Positions 1-5,811 of a stretch of 15,894 nt of DNA are shown piece after piece. Positions within the stretch are counted from its first letter, which is position 1. Every line of letters begins with the position of its first letter. Below the pieces are notes generated by a model. That model had not been told where the DNA came from. It saw only the letters and a program-made list of their open reading frames with translations, and did no database searches. This stretch comes from Alphaproteobacteria bacterium. Its GTDB lineage: Bacteria > Pseudomonadota > Alphaproteobacteria > Sphingomonadales > Sphingomonadaceae. The translations under genes were made by a program, and so were the position numbers. The stretch spans positions 1 through 15,894 of the forward strand of contig JAHJWA010000261.1 in the NCBI GenBank assembly GCA_018828205.1, in the 5' to 3' direction.

Positions 1-1
1 A

Positions 2-778
2 AGCGCGGTGCCCGACTATCTCGAGCCCGGCTATCCGCAGCGCTATTACGACCGCATGACCGCGGGCGGCGATCCGCTGCTGGCGCGCCGCCGGATCGCG
101 CGTGTGATCGGGCCCGATTCGCTGCTGCTCACCGGCGCGGTCGATCTCGAGATCGGCGCGGATGAGAACGACTACCTCCGCGCGCTGGGCGCCTACAATT
201 CGATCACTGCAATCGACGACGAGGGCGCGATCGTGGGCTCCTACGCCAAGGCGCATCTGGTGCCGGGTGGCGAATATCTGCCCCTGCGCGGCCTGCTCGA
301 ACCGCTCGGCCTGACAAGGCTGGTGGCAGGGACGCTCGACTTCATCCCGGGGCCGGGGCCGCGGACGGTCGATCTCGGCGGCTGGGGGCAGGCGGGAATG
401 CAGATCTGCTACGAGATCGTGTTCTCGGGCGAGACGGTCGATCCCGCCAACCGCCCCGACTATATCTTCAACCCCTCCAACGACGGCTGGTTCGGTTTCT
501 GGGGCCCGCCGCAACACCTCGCGCAGGCGCGGATGCGCGCGATCGAGGAGGGTCTGCCGGTGCTGCGCTCGACCACGACCGGGATCAGCGCGGTGATCGA
601 CGCCAGCGGCGTGGTCCGCGCCCATATCGGCATGGAGCGCGCCGACCGGATCGACGGCCAGGTTCCGCTGGCGAAAGCGCCGACCCTGTTCGCGCGCGCC
701 GGACACTGGCTGACCGCATTCTGGGCGCTGGGCTTTTTCCTGATCTGGCTGGTTGCGACGCGGCGGCGGCGGGGCTAG
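2..778 (+). CDS. lnt: Apolipoprotein N-acyltransferase, C-terminal part (5' truncated by window edge)
   Basis: Lnt adds the third acyl chain to the N-terminal cysteine of diacylated lipoproteins, at the periplasmic face of the inner membrane. The frame is open from position 2, and 258 residues are visible. What remains is most of the carbon-nitrogen hydrolase (nitrilase-fold) domain. The catalytic lysine is in YAKAHLVPGGEYLP (codon 248-250), the catalytic cysteine is in MQICYEIVF (codon 407-409), and the family motif NPSNDGWFG follows. The visible part opens with SAVPDY; in this family that directly follows the W-P-E motif, so the catalytic glutamate should lie just outside the window. One hydrophobic helix followed by an RRRR-rich tail ends the protein, which fits the last membrane segment of Lnt. 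The missing N-terminal part should hold the other membrane helices. metK follows 43 bp downstream on the same strand. Identification is firm; the true start is not in the window. Confidence 0.93.
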   Translation, partial: SAVPDYLEPGYPQRYYDRMTAGGDPLLARRRIARVIGPDSLLLTGAVDLEIGADENDYLRALGAYNSITAIDDEGAIVGSYAKAHLVPGGEYLPLRGLLEPLGLTRLVAGTLDFIPGPGPRTVDLGGWGQAGMQICYEIVFSGETVDPANRPDYIFNPSNDGWFGFWGPPQHLAQARMRAIEEGLPVLRSTTTGISAVIDASGVVRAHIGMERADRIDGQVPLAKAPTLFARAGHWLTAFWALGFFLIWLVATRRRRG

Positions 779-790
779 GTAGAAAGCCGG

Positions 791-810
791 ACATAAAGCT
801 TTCCTTATAT
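791..810. promoter_or_regulatory. AT-rich dyad before metK, candidate SAM/SAH-responsive (SahR-type) operator
   Basis: The 20-bp element ACATAAAGCTTTCCTTATAT is an imperfect inverted repeat (ATAA.G and C.TTAT arms) in otherwise GC-rich DNA. It ends 11 nt before the metK ATG. From memory, ArsR-family SahR-type operators upstream of methionine-cycle genes in alphaproteobacteria have a similar ATAAAG...CTTTAT form. The assignment rests on that resemblance and on the downstream gene, so it is an inference. Confidence 0.45.
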
Positions 811-821
811 CGAGAATTCCC

Positions 822-2033
822 ATGCGCAGCGAACATCTCTTCACCTCCGAGAGCGTCTCGGAAGGCCATCCCGACAAGGTTTCCGACCAGATTTCCGACG
901 CCATCGTCGATCTGCTGCTGTCCAAGGATTCCGAGGCGCGGATCGCCTGCGAGACGCTGACCACGACCCAGCGCGTGGTGCTGGCGGGCGAGATCCGCTG
1001 CCGCGGCGTGTTCGAGAACGGCGAGTGGGTCGCGGGCGCGCGCGAGGAAATCGAGCGGGCGGTGCGCAACACGGTGCGCGAGATCGGCTATGTCCAGGAC
1101 GGCTTCCACTGGGAGACGCTGGTGCTCGAGAACCGCCTCCACGGCCAGTCGAGCGAGATCGCGCAGGGCGTCGATGCCAGCGGCAACAAGGACGAGGGCG
1201 CGGGCGACCAGGGGATCATGTTCGGCTTCGCCTGCGACGAGACCCCCGATCTGATGCCCGCGCCGCTCGATTACAGCCACAAGATCCTCCACCGCCTCGC
1301 GCGCGATCGCAAAAGCGGCGAGGCCGCCTTCCTCGAACCCGATTCCAAGAGCCAGCTGACGCTGCTCTACCGCGACGGCAAGCCCGTCGCCTGCACTGCG
1401 GTGGTGGTCTCGACCCAGCACGCGCCGGGCTATCACGAGGGCGAGAAGGAAGCCGAGCTCAAGGCCTATGTGAAGCGCGTCGTCGCCGAGATCCTGCCCC
1501 AGGGCTGGCTGAGCGACGAGACCGTCTGGCACATCAACCCCACCGGCGCCTTCGAGATCGGCGGCCCCGATGGCGACGCCGGGCTCACGGGCCGCAAGAT
1601 CATCGTCGACACCTATGGCGGCGCCGCGCCGCATGGCGGCGGGGCCTTCAGCGGCAAGGATCCGACCAAGGTCGACCGCTCGGCCGCCTACATCACCCGC
1701 TATCTGGCCAAGAACATCGTCGCCGCGGGGCTTGCCACGCGCTGCACGATCCAATTGTCCTACGCCATCGGTGTGTCGCAGCCGCTGTCGCTCTATGTCG
1801 ACACCCACGGCACCGGCACGGTGGACGAGCCCGCGCTCGAGGATGCGATCCGTTCGCTCGAGACGCTGGGCGGTCTGACCCCGCGCGGCATTCGCACACA
1901 TCTGGGGCTCAACAAGCCGATCTACCGCCACAGCGCGGCCTATGGCCATTTCGGGCGCACCCCCGAGGGCGATCTGTTTCCCTGGGAGCGGACCGATCTG
2001 GTCGCGGGGCTGAAGGCGGCGCTCGAAGCTTGA
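822..2033 (+). CDS. metK: S-adenosylmethionine synthetase (methionine adenosyltransferase)
   Basis: MetK makes S-adenosylmethionine from methionine and ATP in the cytoplasm, releasing phosphate and pyrophosphate; it usually works as a tetramer. The 403-residue product has the family signatures in order: GHPDK near the N-terminus (residues 15-19), which holds an active-site His and Asp; the hexapeptide GAGDQG (126-131); and the glycine-rich P-loop-like GGGAFSGKD (272-280). It is about 20 residues longer than the E. coli enzyme, within the family range. The ATG at 822 gives the standard [19 protein letters not shown] opening. Only a weak GAG (812-814) serves as ribosome site, and an AT-rich dyad (791-810) sits directly upstream, so expression is probably controlled there. 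The gene follows lnt by 43 bp and converges on a minus-strand CoA-transferase. trmB, which I would expect next to metK in many alphaproteobacteria, is not there. Confidence 0.97.
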   Translation: MRSEHLFTSESVSEGHPDKVSDQISDAIVDLLLSKDSEARIACETLTTTQRVVLAGEIRCRGVFENGEWVAGAREEIERAVRNTVREIGYVQDGFHWETLVLENRLHGQSSEIAQGVDASGNKDEGAGDQGIMFGFACDETPDLMPAPLDYSHKILHRLARDRKSGEAAFLEPDSKSQLTLLYRDGKPVACTAVVVSTQHAPGYHEGEKEAELKAYVKRVVAEILPQGWLSDETVWHINPTGAFEIGGPDGDAGLTGRKIIVDTYGGAAPHGGGAFSGKDPTKVDRSAAYITRYLAKNIVAAGLATRCTIQLSYAIGVSQPLSLYVDTHGTGTVDEPALEDAIRSLETLGGLTPRGIRTHLGLNKPIYRHSAAYGHFGRTPEGDLFPWERTDLVAGLKAALEA

Positions 2034-2041
2034 ACCGCTGA

Positions 2042-2057
2042 CCCCGGCCGCTCGGGG
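2042..2057. terminator. Short GC hairpin between convergent metK and CoA-transferase genes
   Basis: CCCCG (2042-2046) can pair with CGGGG (2053-2057) around a 6-nt loop. It lies in the 27-bp gap between two convergent stop codons. There is no T-tract on either strand, so it is only a weak candidate for a shared transcription end. Confidence 0.3.
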
Positions 2058-2060
2058 CGA

Positions 2061-3209
2061 TCAGTCGCTCCGGTGCTCGCCGTGGCGCGGGCTGGGCCGG
2101 TCGAGCGCGAGCTCGGCGTCGGAGAAAGTGAACGGGCTGCGCACGCCCTGCATCCCTTCGGGGGCGATCCTCATGCCTCTCGATACCACCTGCGGATCTG
2201 CGAAGACCTCGTCGATGGCGTTGATCGGACCAGCGGGAACGCCGGCTTTTGCGCAGGCGGCGAGGAGCGCGTCGCGAGACCATTTCGCTGTAGCTTCGCC
2301 GATCAGTCCATCGCATTCGGCGCGGTGTTCGACACGCCCTGCATTGGTGCCGAAGCGAGGATCTTCGAGCAGGTCGTGGCGCCCGATGACGGTCAGCAGC
2401 TTGCGAAACAGTGCATCGTTCGCGGGGGCCAGTACCACCGGACCATCCTTCGTCGGGAACACCCCATAGGCGCTGACCTGCGCGTGGGCATTGCCCATGC
2501 GGGGCGGGTTCTCTCCGGTCGCCAGGTAGCTCATCGCCTGGTTGGCGAGCAGGCCGACCGAACAATCGAGCAGGCTCATATCGATCCACTGACCCGCGCC
2601 GGTGCGATGCCGCATCAGCAGCGCTGCCTGCACGGCGTTGGCGGCCCACAATCCGCACGACAGGTCGCTGATCGAAACACCCATCTTCATCGGATCGCCC
2701 CCCGGCTCTCCGGTCAGCGCCATAAATCCACTCATCGCCTGGATCACGAAGTCGTAGCCGGGCTCGTCGCGCCGCGGGCCGTCCTGCCCGAAGCCGGTGA
2801 TCGAGCAATAGATTATCGCGGGGTTCTCTTGCGCCAGCGTCGGGTAATCGAGGCCGAACTTGGCCAGGCCGCCGGGCTTGAAATTCTCCAGCACGACGTC
2901 CGCACTCGCGGCCAGTCCGGCGACGCGCGCGAGATCGCTGTCGTTCCCGAAATCGGCGGTAACGCCGCGTTTGCCGCGGTTGCAGGCGTGGTAATAGGCG
3001 GAGGTCGTTTCGCCGCCGTGTTCGACCCAGGGTGGACCCCAGATACGCGTGTTGTCGCCTTCGGGGCTTTCGACCTTGATCACATCGGCGCCGAGGTCGG
3101 CGAGAATCTGGCCCGCCCATGGGCCGGCCAGCACCCGTGCCAGCTCGAGCACCTTCAGCCCTGCGAGCGGGCTGTTGTCATTGCGCGGATTGTCGAGCCA
3201 GTCGGCCAT
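2061..3209 (-). CDS. Family III CoA-transferase (CaiB/BaiF/Frc type)
   Basis: This 382-residue protein is a family III CoA-transferase. The family moves CoA between carboxylic acids through an aspartyl-CoA anhydride intermediate, in the cytoplasm, as interlocked dimers. Visible hallmarks are the N-terminal LKVLELARVLAGPWAGQILAD segment with LGADVIKVE, then the NRGKRG motif (residues 78-83), VVLENFKPGG, and SITGFGQDGP. The SISDLSCGL stretch carries Asp182, which corresponds to the catalytic Asp of formyl-CoA transferase. A C-terminal GVPAGPIN loop is also typical. The ATG at 3209 lies 6 nt after the scoB stop, so it is the last gene of the scoA operon and is probably translationally coupled. 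The substrate cannot be told from sequence; the SCOT neighbours suggest a related acyl-CoA, perhaps using succinyl-CoA as donor. Class is certain, substrate is not. Confidence 0.9.
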   Translation of the reverse strand: MADWLDNPRNDNSPLAGLKVLELARVLAGPWAGQILADLGADVIKVESPEGDNTRIWGPPWVEHGGETTSAYYHACNRGKRGVTADFGNDSDLARVAGLAASADVVLENFKPGGLAKFGLDYPTLAQENPAIIYCSITGFGQDGPRRDEPGYDFVIQAMSGFMALTGEPGGDPMKMGVSISDLSCGLWAANAVQAALLMRHRTGAGQWIDMSLLDCSVGLLANQAMSYLATGENPPRMGNAHAQVSAYGVFPTKDGPVVLAPANDALFRKLLTVIGRHDLLEDPRFGTNAGRVEHRAECDGLIGEATAKWSRDALLAACAKAGVPAGPINAIDEVFADPQVVSRGMRIAPEGMQGVRSPFTFSDAELALDRPSPRHGEHRSD

Positions 3210-3215
3210 TGACGG

Positions 3216-3875
3216 TCAGCCCAGCGCAAGCTCGTATGTCGCGGTCGTCTTCTGCGCGACCTCTTCGGCGCTGACGCCCGGCGCCAGCTCGACCAGCCTG
3301 AAAGGGCTGGAATGGTCGGGGCGGCGGAACACCGCGAGATTGGTCACCACCATGTCGACCACGTTGGTTCCGGTCAGCGGCAGCGTGCAGGCGGGGATGA
3401 ACTTGGGGCTGCCGTCCTTGGCGGTGTGGTCCATCACCACGATGATCTTCTTGACCCCGGCGACCAGATCCATCGCGCCGCCCATGCCCTTGATCATCTT
3501 GCCCGGGATCATCCAGTTGGCGATGTCGCCGTTCTCGGCCACTTCCATCGCGCCCAGCACGGTGAGATCGATATGCCCGCCGCGGATCATCCCGAAGCTG
3601 GTGGCGCTGTCGAAATAGGCCGAATGCGGGAGTTCGCTGATGGTCTGCTTGCCGGCGTTGATCAGATCGGGATCCTCCTCGCCCTCATAGGGGAAGGGGC
3701 CGATGCCGAGCATGCCGTTCTCGCTCTGCAGCGTGACATGCATGCCCTCGGGGATATGATTGGCGACCAGCGTCGGGATGCCGATGCCGAGATTGACGTA
3801 ATAGCCGTCCTCGAGCTCCTGCGCGGCGCGCGCGGCCATCTGGTTGCGGTCCCAGCCCGCGGTCTGGTCTGCCAT
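3216..3875 (-). CDS. scoB: Succinyl-CoA:3-ketoacid CoA-transferase subunit B
   Basis: This is the beta subunit of the family I CoA-transferase SCOT, which activates acetoacetate to acetoacetyl-CoA using succinyl-CoA. The 219-residue protein matches the C-terminal half of the mitochondrial enzyme nearly throughout: [15 protein letters not shown], then [12 protein letters not shown] with the catalytic Glu52, then [37 protein letters not shown] and CTLPLTG. The start lies at a double ATG. The upstream GGAG is 7 nt from the second ATG (3875) and 4 nt from the first (3878), so I take the second; the difference is one residue. Both overlap the TGA of the upstream lipoprotein gene. The partner subunit scoA is not adjacent: an 897-bp lipoprotein gene separates the two, which is unusual because the subunits are normally neighbours. 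A longer in-frame start at 4031 is rejected because the extra 52 residues are antisense-style Arg-rich sequence. Confidence 0.95.
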   Translation of the reverse strand: MADQTAGWDRNQMAARAAQELEDGYYVNLGIGIPTLVANHIPEGMHVTLQSENGMLGIGPFPYEGEEDPDLINAGKQTISELPHSAYFDSATSFGMIRGGHIDLTVLGAMEVAENGDIANWMIPGKMIKGMGGAMDLVAGVKKIIVVMDHTAKDGSPKFIPACTLPLTGTNVVDMVVTNLAVFRRPDHSSPFRLVELAPGVSAEEVAQKTTATYELALG

Positions 3876-4771
3876 CATTCGTCTCCAATAATTTGCGCGG
3901 GCAAGGGGTCGGCGAGAAACCAGCCGCTGCCCAGCATCGCGTCGAGCCGCAGCGCGGTCTCGGGCTGCTTGAGGTAGTGAAACAATTCGTCGAAATCGGC
4001 GCGTTCGTCGCCCAGCATCGCGACCACGCAATGCGTCTGCGCGATTTCGGTGCGCCGCGTGTGCTTGCGCTGGTCGAGCGTGCGCAGCAGCAGCAGCCGG
4101 TCCTGTCCCTGCGGGTCGAGCCCGGTATCGGCCAGCACGCTGCGCAAGGACTCAGCGAAGCCTTCGCCAAGGTGCGAGGTCCAGAACACCGTCACCTCCC
4201 GCTCGCGCAGTTCGGCCAGCGCTGCGGCAAGGCTCGGGTTGCCTGCGACCGGAGCCAGCGGGTCGAAGCTTTCCTTGCCGGGATCGAGATCGACGATCAC
4301 CGCGGGCGGCCTGTCGCGGCAATCCATCCGCTCGGGCCGGAGCAGGCCCGGCTCGGCGAGCAACGCGCTGTCGCGCGGAGTGAGCCGCGGATTGCGCTGC
4401 GCCTGGTCGAGCGCATGGGCGCGGAAACCCTCGACGATGCGGTCTCCGCCGAGCGCGGGCGCAGGGAGCGCGCCGCGACTGATGCCCACACCATCGCCTG
4501 CCAGTCGGGCGGTCGGATCGGGCAGAACACCCGGCGCGAGCGCCGCTGGCGCGAGCAGGGTCGCCTCGGCAGGCTCGACGGCAGCGACGGCAGCCGCAGG
4601 AGGGGCGAGACCGGCCACCGCGGGGCTGCCGGTGGCCTTGCCGCCATCGAGTCTCGAGGAGGTCGCCATCAGCATCCCTGCGGCAAGCGGGATCACCGCC
4701 GCGACGCAGCCCGAGAGCGCAATGGCCGAGCCCAGCGCACCGAGCGCAAGCAGGCTCCGCCGTGGGTTCAC
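3875..4771 (-). CDS. HAD acid-phosphatase-like (subfamily IIIB) lipoprotein
   Basis: The 298-residue protein starts with a lipoprotein signal ([21 protein letters not shown], lipobox LSGC, acylated Cys22). A second hydrophobic stretch and an Ala/Pro-rich linker (about residues 45-110) follow. The C-terminal half looks like the HAD-type acid phosphatases of classes B/C: motif I is VDLDPG (Asp161, Asp163), motif II is WTSHL (Ser199), Lys236 lies in the motif III region, motif IV is LGDERADF (Asp255, Asp260), and the end [11 protein letters not shown] matches the family's closing W-F-x-P-N-P pattern. The usual DxDET is degraded (no Thr after Asp163), so activity is uncertain. The GTG start at 4771 overlaps the scoA stop (GTGA), and its TGA overlaps the scoB ATG (ATGA), so it is inside the operon and coupled to both. 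The location would be the periplasm or outer membrane. The phosphatase function is inferred from weak motifs. Confidence 0.75.
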   Translation of the reverse strand: MNPRRSLLALGALGSAIALSGCVAAVIPLAAGMLMATSSRLDGGKATGSPAVAGLAPPAAAVAAVEPAEATLLAPAALAPGVLPDPTARLAGDGVGISRGALPAPALGGDRIVEGFRAHALDQAQRNPRLTPRDSALLAEPGLLRPERMDCRDRPPAVIVDLDPGKESFDPLAPVAGNPSLAAALAELREREVTVFWTSHLGEGFAESLRSVLADTGLDPQGQDRLLLLRTLDQRKHTRRTEIAQTHCVVAMLGDERADFDELFHYLKQPETALRLDAMLGSGWFLADPLPAQIIGDE

Positions 4772-5481
4772 GTCGCGGCGCGCTCCCGCACGGTGCGGAA
4801 TTCGATCTTCTTGTCGTAGGGCGCGCCCAGGATCATCCGGTTGACGTAGACGCCGGGCAGATGGATGCAGTCGGGATCGAGGCTGCCCGTGGGCACGATT
4901 TCCTCGACCTCGACCACGCAGACCTTGCCGCAGGTCGCCGCGGGCGCGTTGAAATTGCGCGCGGTCTTGCGGAACACGACATTGCCGGTCTCGTCGGCCT
5001 TCCACGCCTTGACGATCGCGAGGTCCGCGAAAATGCCGTGCTCGAGGATGTAGTCCTCTCCGCCAAAGGACTTTACCTCCTTGCCCTCGGCGACCTGGGT
5101 GCCGACGCCGGTCTTGGTGTAGAAGCCCGGAATGCCGGCGCCGCCGGCGCGCATCCGCTCGGCCAAAGTGCCCTGTGGGCAGAATTCAACCTCGAGCTCG
5201 CCGGCGAGAAACTGCCGCTCGAACTCCTTGTTCTCACCGACATAGGAGGAGATCATCTTCCCGACCTGCCGCGTACGCAGCAGCTTGCCGATGCCCTCGT
5301 TGTCGATCCCGGCGTTGTTGCTCGCGAAAGTTAGGTTCTTCACCCCGCTGTCGCGAATCGCGTCGAGCAGCCGTTCGGGCAGTCCGCACAGGCCGAAGCC
5401 TCCGCTGGCGATCAGCAGGTCGTCCTTGAGCAGCCCGTCGAGGGCGGCGGCGGCATCGGGATAGAGCTTGTTCATGGCCAT
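4768..5481 (-). CDS. scoA: Succinyl-CoA:3-ketoacid CoA-transferase subunit A
   Basis: This is the alpha subunit of SCOT, first gene of the operon. It pairs with ScoB to move CoA from succinyl-CoA to acetoacetate-type 3-oxoacids. The 237-residue protein has the glycine-rich ASGGFGLCGLPE loop near the N-terminus, SNNAG, the FCPQGTLAERMRAGGAGIP block, and the GVGT segment. The stretch AIVKAWKADETGNVVFRK followed by TARNFN, and EVEEIVPTG with IHLPGVYVNR, match SCOT better than the 3-oxoadipate enzyme PcaI. Two starts are possible, ATG 5481 (MAMNKLYP) and ATG 5475 (MNKLYP). Neither has a clear Shine-Dalgarno, and the second would suit a family that often begins with an M-x-K-x-YP pattern. The stop at 4768-4770 overlaps the GTG of the lipoprotein gene. 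The divergent region upstream holds TTGC/GCAA half-sites that may bind a regulator. Confidence 0.95.
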   Translation of the reverse strand: MAMNKLYPDAAAALDGLLKDDLLIASGGFGLCGLPERLLDAIRDSGVKNLTFASNNAGIDNEGIGKLLRTRQVGKMISSYVGENKEFERQFLAGELEVEFCPQGTLAERMRAGGAGIPGFYTKTGVGTQVAEGKEVKSFGGEDYILEHGIFADLAIVKAWKADETGNVVFRKTARNFNAPAATCGKVCVVEVEEIVPTGSLDPDCIHLPGVYVNRMILGAPYDKKIEFRTVRERAAT

Positions 5482-5532
5482 CGCTTAGCGAGGCGCGCAG
5501 ACGCTGTCACGGGGGCGAATTCAGCGCGAAAT

Positions 5533-5599
5533 GCAATGCAGTGTTGCGCTTCATGCAACCATCGATGTTCTTTTCGCACTTGCACAAAAATTGCTGCAA
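5533..5599. promoter_or_regulatory. Cluster of TTGC/GCAA half-sites, candidate operator array
   Basis: GCAA begins at 5533 and 5555 and TTGC at 5544, each exactly 11 nt apart; TTGC at 5580 and 5591 repeats the 11-nt step. TTGCTGCAA (5591-5599) is a perfect 9-bp palindrome. The spacing places sites near one helical face. XRE-type short-chain acyl-CoA regulators (PccR/RamB-like) bind TTTGCAAA-type sites, which would suit a SCOT operon, but these sites are shorter and imperfect. Regulator identity is inference. Confidence 0.35.
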
Positions 5600-5608
5600 C
5601 CGCATATG

Positions 5609-5680
5609 TCTCCCTGCCTTTTAGGCATCCTCTCCCAAGACTTCCAAGCCCGGCCGGTTTATCCAGCCGGGCTTTTTTCT
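5609..5680 (+). ncRNA. Candidate small regulatory RNA with C-rich loops and its own terminator
   Basis: A plus-strand intrinsic terminator (5646-5678) ends something, yet no plus-strand gene lies between it and the divergent scoA start. Just upstream are a small hairpin (TGCC 5615-5618, GGCA 5624-5627, loop TTTTA), a C-rich TCTCCCT (5609-5615) and an unpaired CCTCTCCC (5629-5636) that could pair with GGGAGAGG-like ribosome sites. A weak TTGCAC (5580-5585)/CATATG (5603-5608) pair with 17-nt spacing may be the promoter, with a start near 5615. Total length would be about 65-70 nt. An attenuated leader is the alternative. The 5' end is a guess. Confidence 0.4.
5646..5678 (+). terminator. Intrinsic terminator, plus strand
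   Basis: AAGCCCGGC (5646-5654) pairs perfectly with GCCGGGCTT (5666-5674) around an 11-nt loop, followed by an unbroken T-run (5673-5678). The minus strand has no T-run, so it works in the plus direction only. It lies about 130 bp before the Cdc48 start. Confidence 0.88.
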
Positions 5681-5811
5681 GTCCGAAATCCGCGTGCGCC
5701 TTTCCCGATTGGCAGGCTTTTCGGACCCCATCGGCCTCGCCCTCGGTTGCATCTATGGACGGCGCACCCAATCTGCGCTTTCTCCACAGAACGCAAAGGA
5801 CGGGACCCGGC

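Larger units (their letters stand above)
5482..5811. other. 330-bp divergent control region between scoA and the Cdc48 gene
   Basis: No protein gene is supported here. The scoA-proximal half is AT-richer than its surroundings and holds repeated TTGC/GCAA motifs (5533-5599). The middle holds a small hairpin and a strong plus-strand intrinsic terminator (5646-5678). The last 130 bp lead into the Cdc48 gene; a TTGGCA at 5709-5714 resembles a -35 element, but no convincing -10 follows, so I do not call a promoter there. Confidence 0.6.

Noticed and set aside
779..821. SAM riboswitch before metK
   Set aside because: Only 43 bp are available and no aptamer-like helices are visible; a protein operator fits better.
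585..1949. Minus-strand open frame (454 codons) opposite lnt and metK
   Set aside because: Antisense shadow crossing two unrelated genes and their gap, without a ribosome site or recognisable domain.
2073..3212. Plus-strand open frame opposite the CoA-transferase
   Set aside because: Antisense shadow of a gene with clear family motifs.
5536..5811. Upstream extension of the Cdc48 frame (92 extra residues)
   Set aside because: It would run through an intrinsic terminator and has no homologous sequence; the family N domain begins just after the Met at 5812.
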